This document shows, piece after piece, positions 10,421-21,727 of a DNA stretch of 64,000 nucleotides; positions within the stretch are counted from its first letter, which is position 1, and each line of letters starts with the position of its first letter. Made by a program: the position numbers and the translations under genes. The DNA is from Telmatactis stephensoni (taxonomy: Eukaryota > Cnidaria > Anthozoa > Actiniaria > Isophelliidae). Below the pieces are notes generated by a model. It was not told the origin of the DNA. It searched no databases and was given only the letters and a program-made list of their open reading frames with translations. Location: positions 124,001 through 188,000 of the forward strand of contig JALIZF010001349.1 of NCBI GenBank assembly GCA_029948255.1, given 5' to 3'.

Positions 10421-11578
10421 CATGGTAGTCTATTCAATCAGCCAGAAAGCATAACAATAGCGACGCCAATGTATTTCCGTACATCATTATCAGTCATTGG
10501 TGGTGTGGATACCGACGTCAACATCAATTTGCAAGTACGTACAATGGTGTTAAATTGAAGATTTGCAGTTCCTGAAAGCAAGACATAAAAATGCCTTAGG
10601 CACAGTTCACTTCATTTGTTGTATCTTATATGTGCTGAATGCATTGAAAACAATAGTTAATTAGGCGATAATCTTTCCTGTCATTTGATTTGCCACAAGT
10701 GCGATGCAACATTTGAAGTAGACCTTATACTTATACAACTACAGTCACGCCCTGTATCAAGTGGTCACCCTTGGGGAATGGCTAAGTGACAAGGTACACG
10801 TCGAACACGATAAAGCGCATATTTATATCACATTTGATTACTTTATGTACTCACTTATTTAATAGAGGTCTATTACAATAGAGGTCTCTTGCTCATCTTC
10901 ATACAAATAGCTTTGTAGTCCCATTCTCTTTATGTGATCCATTATGCAATTTCCAAAATTCACTCCACTATGTCCTACCAGTTCTATCCATTGTAATGGT
11001 GGACTCCACACAGGATTCACCTACATTGTTTACAGTTTTTACATAGTTTTCATTGTATAGCTAATTTACTGAAGATTTCAAATTATTACCTTTGATTGTT
11101 GAAACTCACCAGTTTGTTGACTCTTTGGGTTTACTCAAGTGTTTATCTTCAAGAAGTTTTTCTAACTCTCTTTCAGATAAACTAGCAAGCGTTTTTCAGA
11201 TTTGCTTGACTTCACTAGATTGGACCTTTTACGGGGATCTGCAGTCTGATCTTCCAAGATAACCTCGGAAATGTCAGCCCAATCGATATCAAATATATCG
11301 GGTCTTCAATATCTGAGCTGTTTTCGTTTGGAGCCTTTTTTTTCGTCATTTTACTAAAGAAAATATTTCAATCCTGAAAATTGACGCAATAGTGTGCACC
11401 ATCGCCATAAACCATCCATTTTTCGTTTATGGTTATAAGCCAATCAGAGCGCATGTTATATCAAAGCTATGTTATAAATTGTTTAAATAATAGTCATAAG
11501 TGTGATAGACAATGATTTTACATGCGACTATGAAGTTTCTTGATTGTACACGTTATTATGAATATTTTATAGATTTTA
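10421..11578. other. Non-coding stretch
   Basis: No ORF or domain recognised. A short direct repeat AATAGAGGTCTATTACAATA lies near 10860-10890. The sequence AATCAGAGCGCATGTTA near 11441 recurs near 60211, so part of this region belongs to a dispersed repeat. Confidence 0.5.
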
Positions 11579-11717
11579 ATGTTATCATATGATAGTGACA
11601 TAATTTCTGAAGAGGAATTTTTGATTTTATACCATAATTTCTTGTCTAAAAATCCAGTTTTTCTTTGAATCATATGCGAATTTCGATCTTCAAAGCATGG
11701 ATCAAGCGGAGTGCTTA
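11579..11717 (+). pseudogene. Older Harbinger transposase, N-terminal piece, split by insertion
   Basis: With one frame change near 11664, this piece encodes SYDSDIISEEEFL, then SYANFDLQSMDQAECL, and stops exactly at the TIR of the inserted element. The homologous gene at 49888-51374 has SYDNDLIDDVEFL and SLQDMNNAECLAEFR in the same order, and the sequence resumes with AEFRVRK at 14706. This proves that the 11718-14703 element landed inside an older transposase gene. Confidence 0.8.
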
Positions 11718-11921
11718 AGGCCCTGGTCGCATATGGCTGAGGACAAATTTTTGACCGGCATAAAATTTTGTCAGTAGACATCAAATTCACAAAATTCCTA
11801 AAATGATTTCGGGTCGCATATGGTGGTAGATAAATATAGTGCAAATTGACATCTGTCAACAAGACCTGTTCACCTCTAGCAGTTCCCGCGTAAAACCAAG
11901 CTGAAATGTAAATAAACAGCC

Positions 11922-13157
11922 ATGCCGGACCGAAACCAAGCACTAGTATGCGTTGTCGTTGTGATATTTCTTCTGCATTTTATGAATGTCCAGCAACGAC
12001 AAATGGCTATGCTATTAATGATTTATCAGGCTATAATGGCCAACCAACAAATGTTTCAAAACGTAATGATTCGAAGAAGATTTAACAGACGATTACGACG
12101 GCAACGCTTGGCACCTTACGCTTGGATCCTACCTCGTCCAGTTGAATCATGGTTCGATATTCACTACCGTGATCCCACTATACCTGAGGAATATTTTCGT
12201 CAGCAACTGAGGGTTAATAGAGGTACCTTTCAAGTCATACTCAATATTCTCCGTGCTCGAATTCAGAGGCAAAATTCAAGATATAGAAACTGTATACCAA
12301 CAGAGAAAGTACTAGCTATAGGTCTTTATAGACTCGCACATGGCAATACATACTCTACGATCGGACCTGTTTTTAATGTGGGGAAAGCGACTGTAGTCGA
12401 GGCCATACAAGACGTGGTAAATGCGCTCTTTGCAATCAGAAATGATCACATCAAGTTCCCTGAGACTGCTGCTGAGGTATCTGCTTCGATTGAAACTTTT
12501 TCTGATTTGACTGACCTACCTAATGTTGTTGGGGCTATCGATGGTTCTCATGTTTTGATTAAAAAGCCTGTAGAAAGTGCAGCTGATTATTTTAGCAGAT
12601 ATCAGCAATACGACTTTATCATTCAAGCGGTTGCTGACGGCAGAAAACTATTTCTAGATTTTGTGTGTGGATACCCCGGGAGCATGCACGATGGTCGTGT
12701 ACTAAGACGTAGTGCGATCTTTACCAGAGCAGAGAGGGGAGATATACTTACTGTCCCGACAACAAATGTTGGAGGTCGAGAGATAGGTCCATACCTTCTT
12801 GGTGACAGTGCGTACCCACTTAGTCCATGGTTAATAAAACCCTTCCCTGAAGGAACGCAAGATCCTGATGAAATTCGCTTTAACTACGAACTGTCTGCTG
12901 CACGGGTCAAAGTTGAATGCGCGTTTGGTGTGCTTAAAAATCGCTGGAGAATACTGATTAAACGATTCGAAAGTTCTATTGGTTTTGCAGTGCGATGCAC
13001 TGTAGCTTGCCCAGTTTTGCATAATATATGTTTACGAAATGGAGATGACTGGGAGGAAGAGGAAGATAACGATGAGTCCCCTCAACCAAATCGTGCAGAC
13101 GCAGCGGTATTAAGAGATGGTGACAGTATACGAGATCTTTTAAAAGAATCACTCTAA
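11922..13157 (+). CDS. PIF/Harbinger DDE transposase (DDE_Tnp_4)
   Basis: 411 codons, uninterrupted. The N-terminal 90 residues are hydrophobic then very basic (RRRFNRRLRRQR). A helix-turn-helix-like region follows (KVLAIGLYRLAHGNTYSTIG, FNVGKATVVEAIQ). The RNase H-fold catalytic core runs from about residue 205: first Asp in VGAIDGSH, second in LLGDSAYPL, and Glu in RVKVECAFGVLKNRW, all in the expected order. The protein cuts and joins element ends at TWA targets and, in this superfamily, needs the Myb-like partner for nuclear import and DNA binding; that partner is at 13566-14423. Length matches typical Harbinger transposases of 350-450 residues. The start at 11922 is the first ATG and leaves about 200 bp of 5' leader after the TIR. 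Confidence 0.93.
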   Translation: MPDRNQALVCVVVVIFLLHFMNVQQRQMAMLLMIYQAIMANQQMFQNVMIRRRFNRRLRRQRLAPYAWILPRPVESWFDIHYRDPTIPEEYFRQQLRVNRGTFQVILNILRARIQRQNSRYRNCIPTEKVLAIGLYRLAHGNTYSTIGPVFNVGKATVVEAIQDVVNALFAIRNDHIKFPETAAEVSASIETFSDLTDLPNVVGAIDGSHVLIKKPVESAADYFSRYQQYDFIIQAVADGRKLFLDFVCGYPGSMHDGRVLRRSAIFTRAERGDILTVPTTNVGGREIGPYLLGDSAYPLSPWLIKPFPEGTQDPDEIRFNYELSAARVKVECAFGVLKNRWRILIKRFESSIGFAVRCTVACPVLHNICLRNGDDWEEEEDNDESPQPNRADAAVLRDGDSIRDLLKESL

Positions 13158-13565
13158 ACTCTTTTACTCGCTACCCCTATGTTTATTTCAAGACATTTCA
13201 AAAGAAATGAAATGGAATGCATTATATATATTCGTAAATAATTTGTATAATTATAGTAAATGTAATTATTCATTATGGTATTGTAAACAGATCTTATGGT
13301 TTTATTCATCTTATAACAATTCGTTTATATTATCAAGTGCACATAGCAAACATTGATGATTCATTCTAATAGTCCATAGGGTCTTTGGATATAATATGTA
13401 CTTTTGTGTTCACTGCTGATTTCGAAATCATATGGTGCTAGCTGATCGAATAATTCAAAAGATCAAATAAGCTTACATATTTCAATTAAATTTGACATTC
13501 CCTTGTATTATAAAATCGATATTAAAAGAACAATAACTGGTTCTTTCAGTCTTTTTACTGACCTA
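13158..13565. other. Intergenic spacer of the Harbinger element
   Basis: AT-rich spacer between the two converging genes, likely holding both 3' UTRs. No further ORF or motif. Confidence 0.6.
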
Positions 13566-14423
13566 CTATTTCTTCAAAAAGCTTGTAAGTGCACCGACTA
13601 AAGCATTCATCGTGTTTGCCTGTTGTTCTTGAATATCGTTGAACTTGTTCATGAACTCCGCCATTTCTTTCCTTTGCTCTTGCAGGCCCTTGAAAGTGTC
13701 GTTTAAAACTTTTCTTTCCTCTTCATCTGCTTCTTCTTTCTTAGCTCTCTTTTTTGTCTTTTTTCTGTCCTTTCTACTCTCAGAGCCTGTAGCAGCGACT
13801 TCTTCATCGTCATCACACAAACTAGCATCTGTGTTGCTTGATTCCGTTTCAGAACCAGCAACGTGTCGCATTGTGACAACATCCCTACACCCCAGTACTT
13901 CATCTATTTCATCGTAGTAGAGTGACTTACGTCGATGGCCCCCAGATTGCTTAGCGTTCCAATCTTTTGCGATTTTATACCTCTCAATCAGGTATTTTAT
14001 CTTCGCCTTGCACTTATCACCGGTACGCGATGCTTTCTTGAACTTTTGATTTATTTCCCGCGCAATTTCGTCCCAGACTTTACGGTTATCTTTGCTTTCC
14101 AATCTGTCGAACTTCTCAGCCCAGAGGCTTACAAGGAACCTTTGCTCTGCATCACTCCATTTCTCATACTGTTTTTTTGGTTTGATACCCTGACTAGATT
14201 CATTCTCGTCTGCTGTACTAGTCGGCGATGGCGATGGCGATATTGTTGGTGCTGGCTGGTAAGCAGCAGCATTTTGTCCCTGCGAGTTTGAAGCCGTGCT
14301 TTGGAAATGTTGTACATCCTGCATGTACATATTATTGTTCAGCCCACTAGGGCCAGGTATGAAGAACTGTGGTGGGTATGAAGCGGAGAAGCGAGGGTCG
14401 TAAAAGCCGTACTGATCACTCAT
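13566..14423 (-). CDS. Harbinger Myb/SANT-like companion protein
   Basis: 285 codons, open. Residues 1-75 are Ser/Pro/Gln-rich and probably disordered. Residues about 88-165 form a Myb/SANT-like trihelix: YEKWSDAEQRFLVSLW, the KVWDEIAREIN helix, KCKAKIKYLIERYK, and DWNAKQSGG. A long acidic and then basic segment (KKTKKRAKKEE) and a C-terminal coiled coil (LQEQRKEMAEFMNKFND) follow. In PIF/Harbinger elements this second protein binds the element ends and carries the transposase to the nucleus; the Lys-rich block would serve as an NLS. It is encoded opposite to the transposase, as often seen. No damage is visible. Confidence 0.9.
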   Translation of the reverse strand: MSDQYGFYDPRFSASYPPQFFIPGPSGLNNNMYMQDVQHFQSTASNSQGQNAAAYQPAPTISPSPSPTSTADENESSQGIKPKKQYEKWSDAEQRFLVSLWAEKFDRLESKDNRKVWDEIAREINQKFKKASRTGDKCKAKIKYLIERYKIAKDWNAKQSGGHRRKSLYYDEIDEVLGCRDVVTMRHVAGSETESSNTDASLCDDDEEVAATGSESRKDRKKTKKRAKKEEADEEERKVLNDTFKGLQEQRKEMAEFMNKFNDIQEQQANTMNALVGALTSFLKK

Positions 14424-14704
14424 GATTACAGTTGATCTATGAGGTCAAACTCCGTATTGCCGGGAAACTGCAGCATGCTTGTGTCTCTTTGACAATCGCT
14501 GACATTTTCTGTCAAAACACCTATTGTTCAGGCAAAATCTTTCGAAATCTACTAGCCTCAGGGCTGCTTTTCGGAAGCTTTGATCTTTTGACATTTTCAA
14601 AAATTTTGTCCAGATTGAAAAATCGAGGTCGCATACAAAAATGTCAAATGATGACAGATTTTGGGTGTTAAGTAAACACAAATCGGCCATATGCGACCAG
14701 GGCC

Positions 14705-15312
14705 TAGCTGAATTTAGAGTCAGAAAAGAAGACATACCAGTGCTTGCACTGAAATTCCAGTCGGTTACCCTACCTAATGGGCTCATTGGGAACATGTATG
14801 GACCTGCGGGTAAGTTTAGAATAACTACATGTGAATAAGGTATAAATTTAGAGTGCAGTCACTCCAAACTCTTTACTTAAATGATCTAAATCTTTGATCC
14901 TTATTTCAGAGGGAAAAAGCATGATGCAAGTATGTTGGTTGATTACAATTTTCTACGTGATCTAGGGATTAATGCATATTCTCCAACTGGTCAACCCATG
15001 CGTCTATGGAGACCCTGCCTATCCTCTGAGGGTACACCTGCAAGCACCATTTCGACGTGGTGATAATTCAGAAATAAGTGCTGTGAGAGTCACTTTGGAG
15101 TGGCTTTTTGGAGACATTAATGATTGTAAGTTTCTTTAAGAAAAATCTGAAAATTGGCATTAGTAGTGTTGGCAAGATGTATCTTGTTTGTACCCTTCTA
15201 AATAATGCTTTAACATGTTTGTATGGAAACAATACATCAAGTTTTTTTTATCTAGACCCACCTTCCAAGAATACTTTAGATAGTAAGAAAAATGTAACAC
15301 TGGTGTTTAAAT
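14705..15312 (+). pseudogene. Older Harbinger transposase, C-terminal piece, internally deleted
   Basis: Continues the gene interrupted at 11717. AEFRVRKEDIPVLA runs straight into LKFQSVTLPNGLIGNMYGPAG, whereas the relative at 49888-51374 has about 160 more residues at that point, including the first catalytic Asp (FIDGT). This copy has therefore lost its HTH and first Asp. A GTAAGT donor follows at about 14811, and after an acceptor TTTCAG the gene resumes with GKKHDASML, YGDPAYPLRVHLQAP (second Asp) and TLEWLFGD (Glu), then ISSVGKMYLVCTLLNNALTC. A frame change near 14990 is needed. It is inactive. Confidence 0.8.
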
Positions 15313-15435
15313 AGTGCTATATGTTGTAAACAACCATATAATACATGTGAAACAAAAAGAAGAACTTGAACAGAGTAAAAGTTAACTTTCTAAACAGACT
15401 GCAGTAGCCTACTTTTAGATATAAGTATGTTTTTA

Positions 15436-16018
15436 TCACTTATCAGCAAGTTTCTGTATCATAATCATTCGTGCTTCAGACATCTGCATTTGCTGCTCAG
15501 TTTGTTGTCATAATAGTTCCATCTGAAGGTCTTGCTGTTTGGCTCTGTCTTCACGGTATGTCTGTTCAGTTTTGTTCTTTTCTCTCAAAAACTCTACAAC
15601 ATCTCCACTTCTTTGAGGGTTTTTTTCTTTTATGCAACATTCGTTCCATGGCTTTTTTTCTGATGTCTTCCACTGCAGCTTTGTCAGCAGACTTTTTCTT
15701 CTCGTTAGCAGCAAGGCTCTCTTCTTTTTCACACAGCTCCTCTATCAGAACATCCTTTTCTGACATCTCACAATCAATGCCACTGGCTCCCTCTTCTTCT
15801 TTTATTTTTTTCTCGAACTTTGACTTCAGTAGGGTCCACCGATCTCTAAGTGCTCTTTTATCTTTTATCATAAACTTTGATGTCTCTATTGCGTTAAGTC
15901 TATCTTGAATAGTCTCCCAAATTTTTCCTTGGTCGGGACTCCCTTTTTTGTAGTTGAAAAGCTCACTGGCTAACAATTCTTGTAAGAGAAGGATATCATG
16001 GTCATCGGTCCAGTCCAT
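15436..16018 (-). pseudogene. Myb/SANT-like partner of the older Harbinger copy
   Basis: From ATG at 16018 the minus strand encodes MDWTDDHDILLLQELL, KIWETIQDRLN and RALRDRWTLLKSKF, a trihelix Myb/MADF-like DNA-binding fold. A Glu/Lys-rich coiled coil follows (ELCEKEESLAANEKKK). Near 15570-15600 the frame shifts to one reading EKNKTEQTYREDRAKQQDL, and a TGA near 15505 precedes QQTEQQMQMSEARMIMIQKLADK, ending at 15436. It converges on the transposase remnant at 14705-15312, the same arrangement as in the intact element, so the two are probably one old element. Its TIRs were not found. Confidence 0.7.
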
Positions 16019-16280
16019 TAGCCTGAAAGTGAATGAAAATCCTTTAAAATTCATAAAAGTTGAGTTACGAAGTTTAGATAAAATGAAAATGAAACGCCTG
16101 AAATAATAAGCCAAGTATATTGAATAGTAATGAATAAGCTTCATCCACGTTTGTGAATTTTTAATTTACCGAGCTTTCATGCAATTTGCACATCTTCAGG
16201 GCAACTGAATATAAAAATTACAATTGTTTCATTTGTTTACGATTGTGCCTACACGAACTTACTTTCAACCAATAGAAAAC

Positions 16281-16352
16281 AGCTAGTATATACGTAAGCA
16301 ATCAAAACCTAAACCTAAACCTAGGTTTTGATTGCTTACGTATATACTAGCT
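16281..16352. repeat. Perfect 72-bp inverted repeat
   Basis: Two 31-bp arms starting AGCTAGTATATACGTAAGCA are exact reverse complements around a 10-bp spacer AACCTAAACC. The arm ends contain CCTAAACCTAAACC. Perfect symmetry indicates a young hairpin or MITE end. It could be extruded as a cruciform. Confidence 0.85.
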
Positions 16353-16503
16353 CTTTTCACAGGAGAAAGTATTGGAAAAACATTGTAAACTGACAAGTGA
16401 CTAGCAGACACTAGGTAATGTGTTTCTGTACTGTTCTCCATCAATTTAAGGAGTAAATCCAGATGGAACATAACTCACAAGTACACTAGAAACTACCAGG
16501 GAC

Positions 16504-18685
16504 TTAGCTAGAATAAGTTAGTAGTTTCTTGTCATTTACTGAGTCTTCTAAAATGTTTGCCATCCTCATTCTGCTTGGGTGTAAATTTGCAAACAGGTCA
16601 ATGATTTGTTTAAGGTCCAGGTGCATTTCTTTATGTGCATACATCATTGCCAAGCCATTCAATCTATCTTAAGACATAGTGTTTCTTAAATAGTTCTTCA
16701 AATTTCTCAGAGTGGAAATTGATCTTTCACAAGATACAGAAGAAATTGGAATAGTTGCCATGATTTGGAGGATGGTAAAAATATTGGGAAATGATTCTTT
16801 GTCAACAGATTGCAAGGTGCTGCTTACTTTGTCAAGGATTTCTGCATCTCTTACCTCCTGATCTTCCCACCATCTTTCCCACATGATAAGCTCTGCATCA
16901 AGGCCAGCAATATTAGGAATGTCCTGGTTGTATTCTTCACAGAATTCCTTCACATTTTCCTTCCAATTTAGAGGATGATCTAGTAGATTTGAGGGAACAA
17001 CACTCAGACACATATACCTCATCTTGAAATCTTGTGTTAAGTTGTTGTAGAGCATGGGCAAGGAATACTCTGGTTAGGTTAATACTATAATAATCTTCAG
17101 GTGTTTGGGCAGGCCAGAGCATTGGCTCTGTGAATTTGTCTCTGAGCTCCACTGGGCATACTAGGCTCAATGTGGATGTCATGTGCCAAACCAACAGCTT
17201 CTCTGTACAGTTCCTGGTGTCTTGTCTATCTCACAACAACTAGAGTTACAATAAATTAACAGCATTAATCAAGGCCTGGGTATCCATTCTGCTTGTATTG
17301 TTCCATTGTTGATCTCCAAATGCATCTATGTTTAATGATATGTCCTCAAGAGTGGCAATAACAGGCTCAAGCAATTCTATAATTCTATCCATCCCATCAA
17401 TACGTGCAATCCATCTAGTTTTGCAGACATCTATGAGGACTCTGCGAGGGTAACCTGGTAACACTCATCAATTTTCTTTAGAAAGTATTCATGTCGTTTT
17501 GGTGAATTATGGAAAAAGTCTGAGAGTTTTTTCACAGTACCCATCATGTTTTTCACTAATGTTATTGAACAAGTGTCTGCAACACACAGGTTTAGACGAT
17601 GACTCTGACAATGAACATAGACCGCCTTAGGGAAATGGGCTTTGATGAGTGACGAGGCTCCATTGTACACACCAGACATATTCCCTGCACCATCATAGCA
17701 TTGTCCTCTGCAATTGGCCATTAATAGTCCCAAGTCAGCCACAGTTTTCAATATAATATCCTTTAAAGCCTCACCAGTCGTTCCTTCTTTGCAGTGATAA
17801 AAGCCAACAAACTCCTCACGGATTGTGTTAGAAGTATCAACAAACCTTAAGACAAGGGATAGATTTTCCTTATTTGATATATCAGCTGCCTCGTCTGCTA
17901 GTATGGCAAAATATTTACTTTCCTTTACTTCAGTTGAGATCATGTCCAAGATGTAGTCGCCAACTGTTGTTATCATTTCATTTGGATTGTCTTGGACGTG
18001 TAGGTTGCATTTCTTGGAGCATTTAAGAGATGTTTTTCTAGAATATTATCACCACTATCCACTCTGAAGTTTAGCAAATAATGGAAATTGCCATGAACAG
18101 GGTTGTCTCTGGGATTGTCATCACGATGGCCTCGTAGAGCAATGTTAGCACGACCACAAAAGATCACAGTCTTGAATAAAGACCATAGGATATCTCGGTT
18201 CTTTGCAATTCGATTTTTGTAATATGGTATTAGCTGCTGATCAACAGGGACAGCTTGATTTCTCATTGTTCTCATAAAGTTTATCCATGCGAATAACGGC
18301 ACTATTATGGCTTTCGCATTTACCGCTGCAATGTTTCTTTATCCGCAAAGACGCGGTCGTCCAGCATGTGAGTGGAGATTTGACAATTCTATCGTATCCA
18401 CTTTTGAATTTTCGGACCGGAACAAGACACAAGGCAAACAGAATGCACTATCATGGAATAGGCTAGCCAGGGGTATTCCTGCAACCATTCGCGTATAAAC
18501 CTGCATTTCTTGCCATTTTCCACGGTTGTTAGGAATTCAACCAGGGGATCATTACATGAATTCCAAACCTTCTCGATGAACTTCAGATTCTCAGATTATG
18601 AAAGCACCAAACCGATATCGTAGGGTGAGCAATCCTCCTTTTGAAAGATTGCCTCGCCACAAGGGACTCCTTGCAAAGCTGTCAT
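16504..18685 (-). pseudogene. hAT-superfamily transposase (DUF4371 type), broken
   Basis: Runs on the minus strand from ATG at 18685. The N-terminal TTF/BED-like zinc region (PLVEFLTTVENGKKCRFIREW, C-L-V-S-C) is followed by QLIPYYKNRIAKNRDIL. The DUF4371 core has SKYFAILADEAADISNKE, GQCYDGAGNMSG and VHCQSHRLNLCV, and the C-terminal dimerisation domain has IPISSVSCERSISTLRNLK. The coding sequence changes frame near 18300, 17975, 17450, 17240 and 17060, and a TAA at 16669-16671 separates the last 55 codons (DRLNGLAMMYAHKE) up to a stop at 16504. hAT transposases excise through hairpin intermediates and leave 8-bp duplications. Ends could not be identified; CAGGGACTTAGC at 16498 lies where a hAT end might be but has no partner. 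Confidence 0.85.
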
Positions 18686-20403
18686 CTTTACTCAGCTGAA
18701 ACGATAAAGAAGTCAAGACAGAGACAACAACAAAATAATTAATATAACACTACAGTTAAATCGAGCGTAAACTGCAAGCCTATTATTTCCAGATTAAGAG
18801 CTGGTCTTTGTAGAAAGACTTGTAGAAGATTCGTAGTTTCTCTCACGCGCTGTTTTGGCTCTGTTCGATGCGAGTTCGAAGCACTCTAATAGAACAGAGA
18901 ACCTCACCAGGGTAGGCTGGCGCTTTTGTACTTTTGTCGGTAGTTTCTGGACTAGTTCACGCCGATTTTAGCCAATCAGAATTGAGTTGGAATGGTAAAT
19001 TTGTTCTTGGTTTGACTGTGGGTTTCCTGTGTGAACTACTTGTGGGGTGTTTTACTTCCTGTGAATCACATCGGAAACTCCTTGTGTGTTTGTGGGGTGT
19101 TTTATTTCCGGTGCAGTAGTTCACAGGGAAACCAAACTGTGAACTAACATGTTATGATAGCTAGAAATTCCTGTGGGACCACTCCCTCAACAAAACTTGA
19201 AAAGGCTACAAAAATAGCCTGGGAACAAGTAAATGTGGGTTTCCTGTGGAAATAATTCAAAATGGCGTCCAGGTAAAATACGCTTAAACGTGTTCCATTT
19301 GTATTATTTATTTTTATTATCTCAATAATTCTTTTTTCTGGAAAAAATCTCAGTAGTTTCTGGAAACTAAGTGAACTACTCTAGATCCGCCAATGCTACT
19401 CTTTCCTCTATCTGGGTGTCACCGACCCAGTCCGGACAGCTCAGAACCCAAATCCCAGCCACAAAGCCTTCCCTGAAAAGTACACCAAATAATTAAAAAA
19501 ACCCCACTTTATTGGAATAATAAACTATTTGAGCTATTGCTAATTCAACTTGAACTATTTCAATTTCTAACTTATGACTAATTAAATTACTTACTTATGT
19601 TATACTTGGCCTAGCATGACTCTGAGTGAGTTTGCTTCGTTCATGGACACCGACTTATAAGTTGGACTCTGACTTGATTTGAACCTTGACTTTGCTTCCA
19701 CCTCGTCTAAAACTCTGGATGAGTTTTTTCACTAGACATTTCTAAGAGAGGTAAACTTAGAAATGTCTGGACGGTCTCTTTCTCCCGACTGACGCTACTC
19801 GCTACATGGGCGTAATTTACAATAATACATTGTTAATTACCATGACATTATAATGAAATTCCCAACGGGCAACAATGATAACAAAAAATACTTATTTATT
19901 TAATTCTATGCTAAAACCTATTCCCCAACTCTGGGTATGTTCAATGTTGCTTAAATGTCTTGAACAATGTATTGTTTTCTTCCTCAGATAGTGGAGCGGA
20001 TAAGCAGAAGAATTGTGCACTTTGAAGAAAGCACCAAATTTGACACAGAGGTAGCTTATGACAGTCTTTAAAGATTTGCATATGGAGCCACCTCCAAAAT
20101 GACGTCATTGCCCTTTTATGGGGGTCTTGAACATGGAAGCGAGGCTGAGATATAAAAATATAATAATAACTCAATTACTTTTCTTGAAATACATGTTTTA
20201 TTCTTGTTTTGATCATGTTTATGTCTTAGAAATACTTTTTGGTCTAAATGAGGCTATTTCCTTACATTATTGATTTGCATGAGATCAAGGCTATATGGTA
20301 TCTAGCCCATCTTAAGCTGAAAGCATTACATATCTACTTGTATAATCGATTTGCATATAATCACTCTTCTGCAGATTTTAAGAAGCAATCATTACATACT
20401 TTA
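18686..20403. other. Non-coding stretch with internal symmetries
   Basis: No gene. Segments GTGGGTTTCCTGTG and AGTAGTTCACAGGGAAACC near 19010-19135 are partly inverted copies, and TGTGGGGTGTTTTA appears twice (about 19042 and 19092). A 35-bp hairpin lies at 19734-19768. These are probably decayed non-autonomous elements. Confidence 0.5.
19734..19768. repeat. Short hairpin
   Basis: AGACATTTCTAAG and CTTAGAAATGTCT are exact 13-bp arms around nine bases. Too small to assign to an element. Confidence 0.6.
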
Positions 20404-20610
20404 AGGCCCAGTTCAGTCACATTTTGTAGATGAGAAGTGCAGCTTCTGAACCAAATGAATTTGAGAAATTTGATTTAAAAATGAGTTAAATTGAAACATC
20501 GTTTGAATTAAATTTGTCAAATTCAGTAGGTTTAGAAGCGTTGCACAGCTCATCTACAAAATGAACTATTGGATTCAATGTGGCAAAAGTTTAACATCTG
20601 AACATGGCCT
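20404..20610. mobile_element. Harbinger-like MITE, 207 bp
   Basis: Ends AGGCCCAGTTCAG and CTGAACATGGCCT are imperfect inverted repeats, and the inner parts ACATTTTGTAGATGAG and CTCATCTACAAAATG pair well. The outer AGGCC resembles the end of the Harbinger element at 11718, and the flank is TTA on the left and TAG on the right. This suggests a PIF/Harbinger-type MITE. Confidence 0.6.
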
Positions 20611-20759
20611 AGCATGACTTGAAAAACAACATTGTTACTGAAAGACTTTTACTCATTTACAGGCACTTAACTCGTTATAATGACAAATTAAGAGATGAAA
20701 ATATCTATAGCAGAAATTGATTTATCGAAGTCACTCTTAATCAAAGTCAATCTTTATCA

Positions 20760-21480
20760 CTGACAGGATCCTTCACATACACAAAGTACAGTGCATTGTA
20801 AAGATGACCTTCTGCATCCATCTACAAATCCCAGTCAATGATTCCTTTTCGCAGGTATATACATTGTCCTCACCATCGCTTCCCTATAAAAGATAACAAT
20901 AACTCATCTTAATTGCGAGAATTGCGACATTTTTTAACTAACAAAAAATGAAATACGCCTTCAACCTCTGAGGACTCTGAGTAGACTGGCAACTGATAAG
21001 AAAAGAAAGTTATCAAAGGTAACAAAGAAAATATCTCCCACTAATCCACAAACCTCAATCAGTGTTTCCTTTTCGCCAGTATTTTCACTTTCCCTCTTAT
21101 CGTTTCCCTATAGAAAATAATAACTCATCAAACTCGTCCAAAAAAGTGAAAAAGACCAAAAAATATGAAATATGCTACAAACCTCAAGCAAAATAGAGCC
21201 CTCATTCTGTCTATCCTTACACTGGGAGTCTTCTGTGTTGTTTGTGTGACGTCTTCCTTTTTTCTAGCCACGATACTCAACAAGTTACAAAATCAATTTT
21301 TGACACTAATATATATTCAATCCATGACAAACAAAGACGAAGAATAAAATGATATTGAAAATATTGCAAAGAAGCAGAAAGTCGTCACAAGTCAATAAGA
21401 GGTGACTTTTCTTGATCCTTATATCCTTATAATTTCAAACCATTACCTTTACACCATTGGCAGCCAAACAGGGTGCTTTC
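20760..21480 (-). other. Possible series of short minus-strand exons
   Basis: Several similar blocks have acceptor-like TTTTATAG or TTCTATAG starts and GAG/GTTTGT donors: about 20835-20885, 21056-21108 and 21179-21260. Two share GGAA-CGAT and GAAAAGGAA inside. They could be duplicated small exons of a gene whose RING-like part lies at 21728-21976. No single frame or domain supports this strongly. Confidence 0.25.
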
Positions 21481-21727
21481 ACGCTCACACCTTTACTTTG
21501 AAGACATCCTCTATGTAGGTATCTTAAAATGTGACGGAAACATATCAAAAAGCGATCCGTTCAACTTCTACAGTGTTCATCCTATTTTCATACAAAGCTT
21601 TTCATCCAAACTAAAATGTCTTTTCCTTTATAACTCAACAAGTACAGCAAGATGCAAACTAGAATGCAGGGAACATCAAATCATGATCATTATCTAACAG
21701 TGGTTCTTAATCTGGAATATTCAACTG

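Larger units (their letters stand above)
11718..14703. mobile_element. PIF/Harbinger transposon, apparently complete
   Basis: A 2986-bp element with matching ends (GGCCCTGGTCGCATATGGC and its reverse complement). The flanks read TTA on the left and CTA on the right, consistent with a 3-bp TWA target duplication with one mutation. Inside are the two canonical Harbinger genes, converging: transposase on plus and a Myb/SANT-like protein on minus. Both frames are open from start to stop. It is therefore a plausible autonomous copy. An additional GTCGCATATGG motif at 11814 repeats part of the TIR in a subterminal position. Confidence 0.9.

Noticed and set aside
16498..16515. CAGGGACTTAGC as the end of the hAT element
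   Set aside because: No reverse-complement partner was found beyond 18685.
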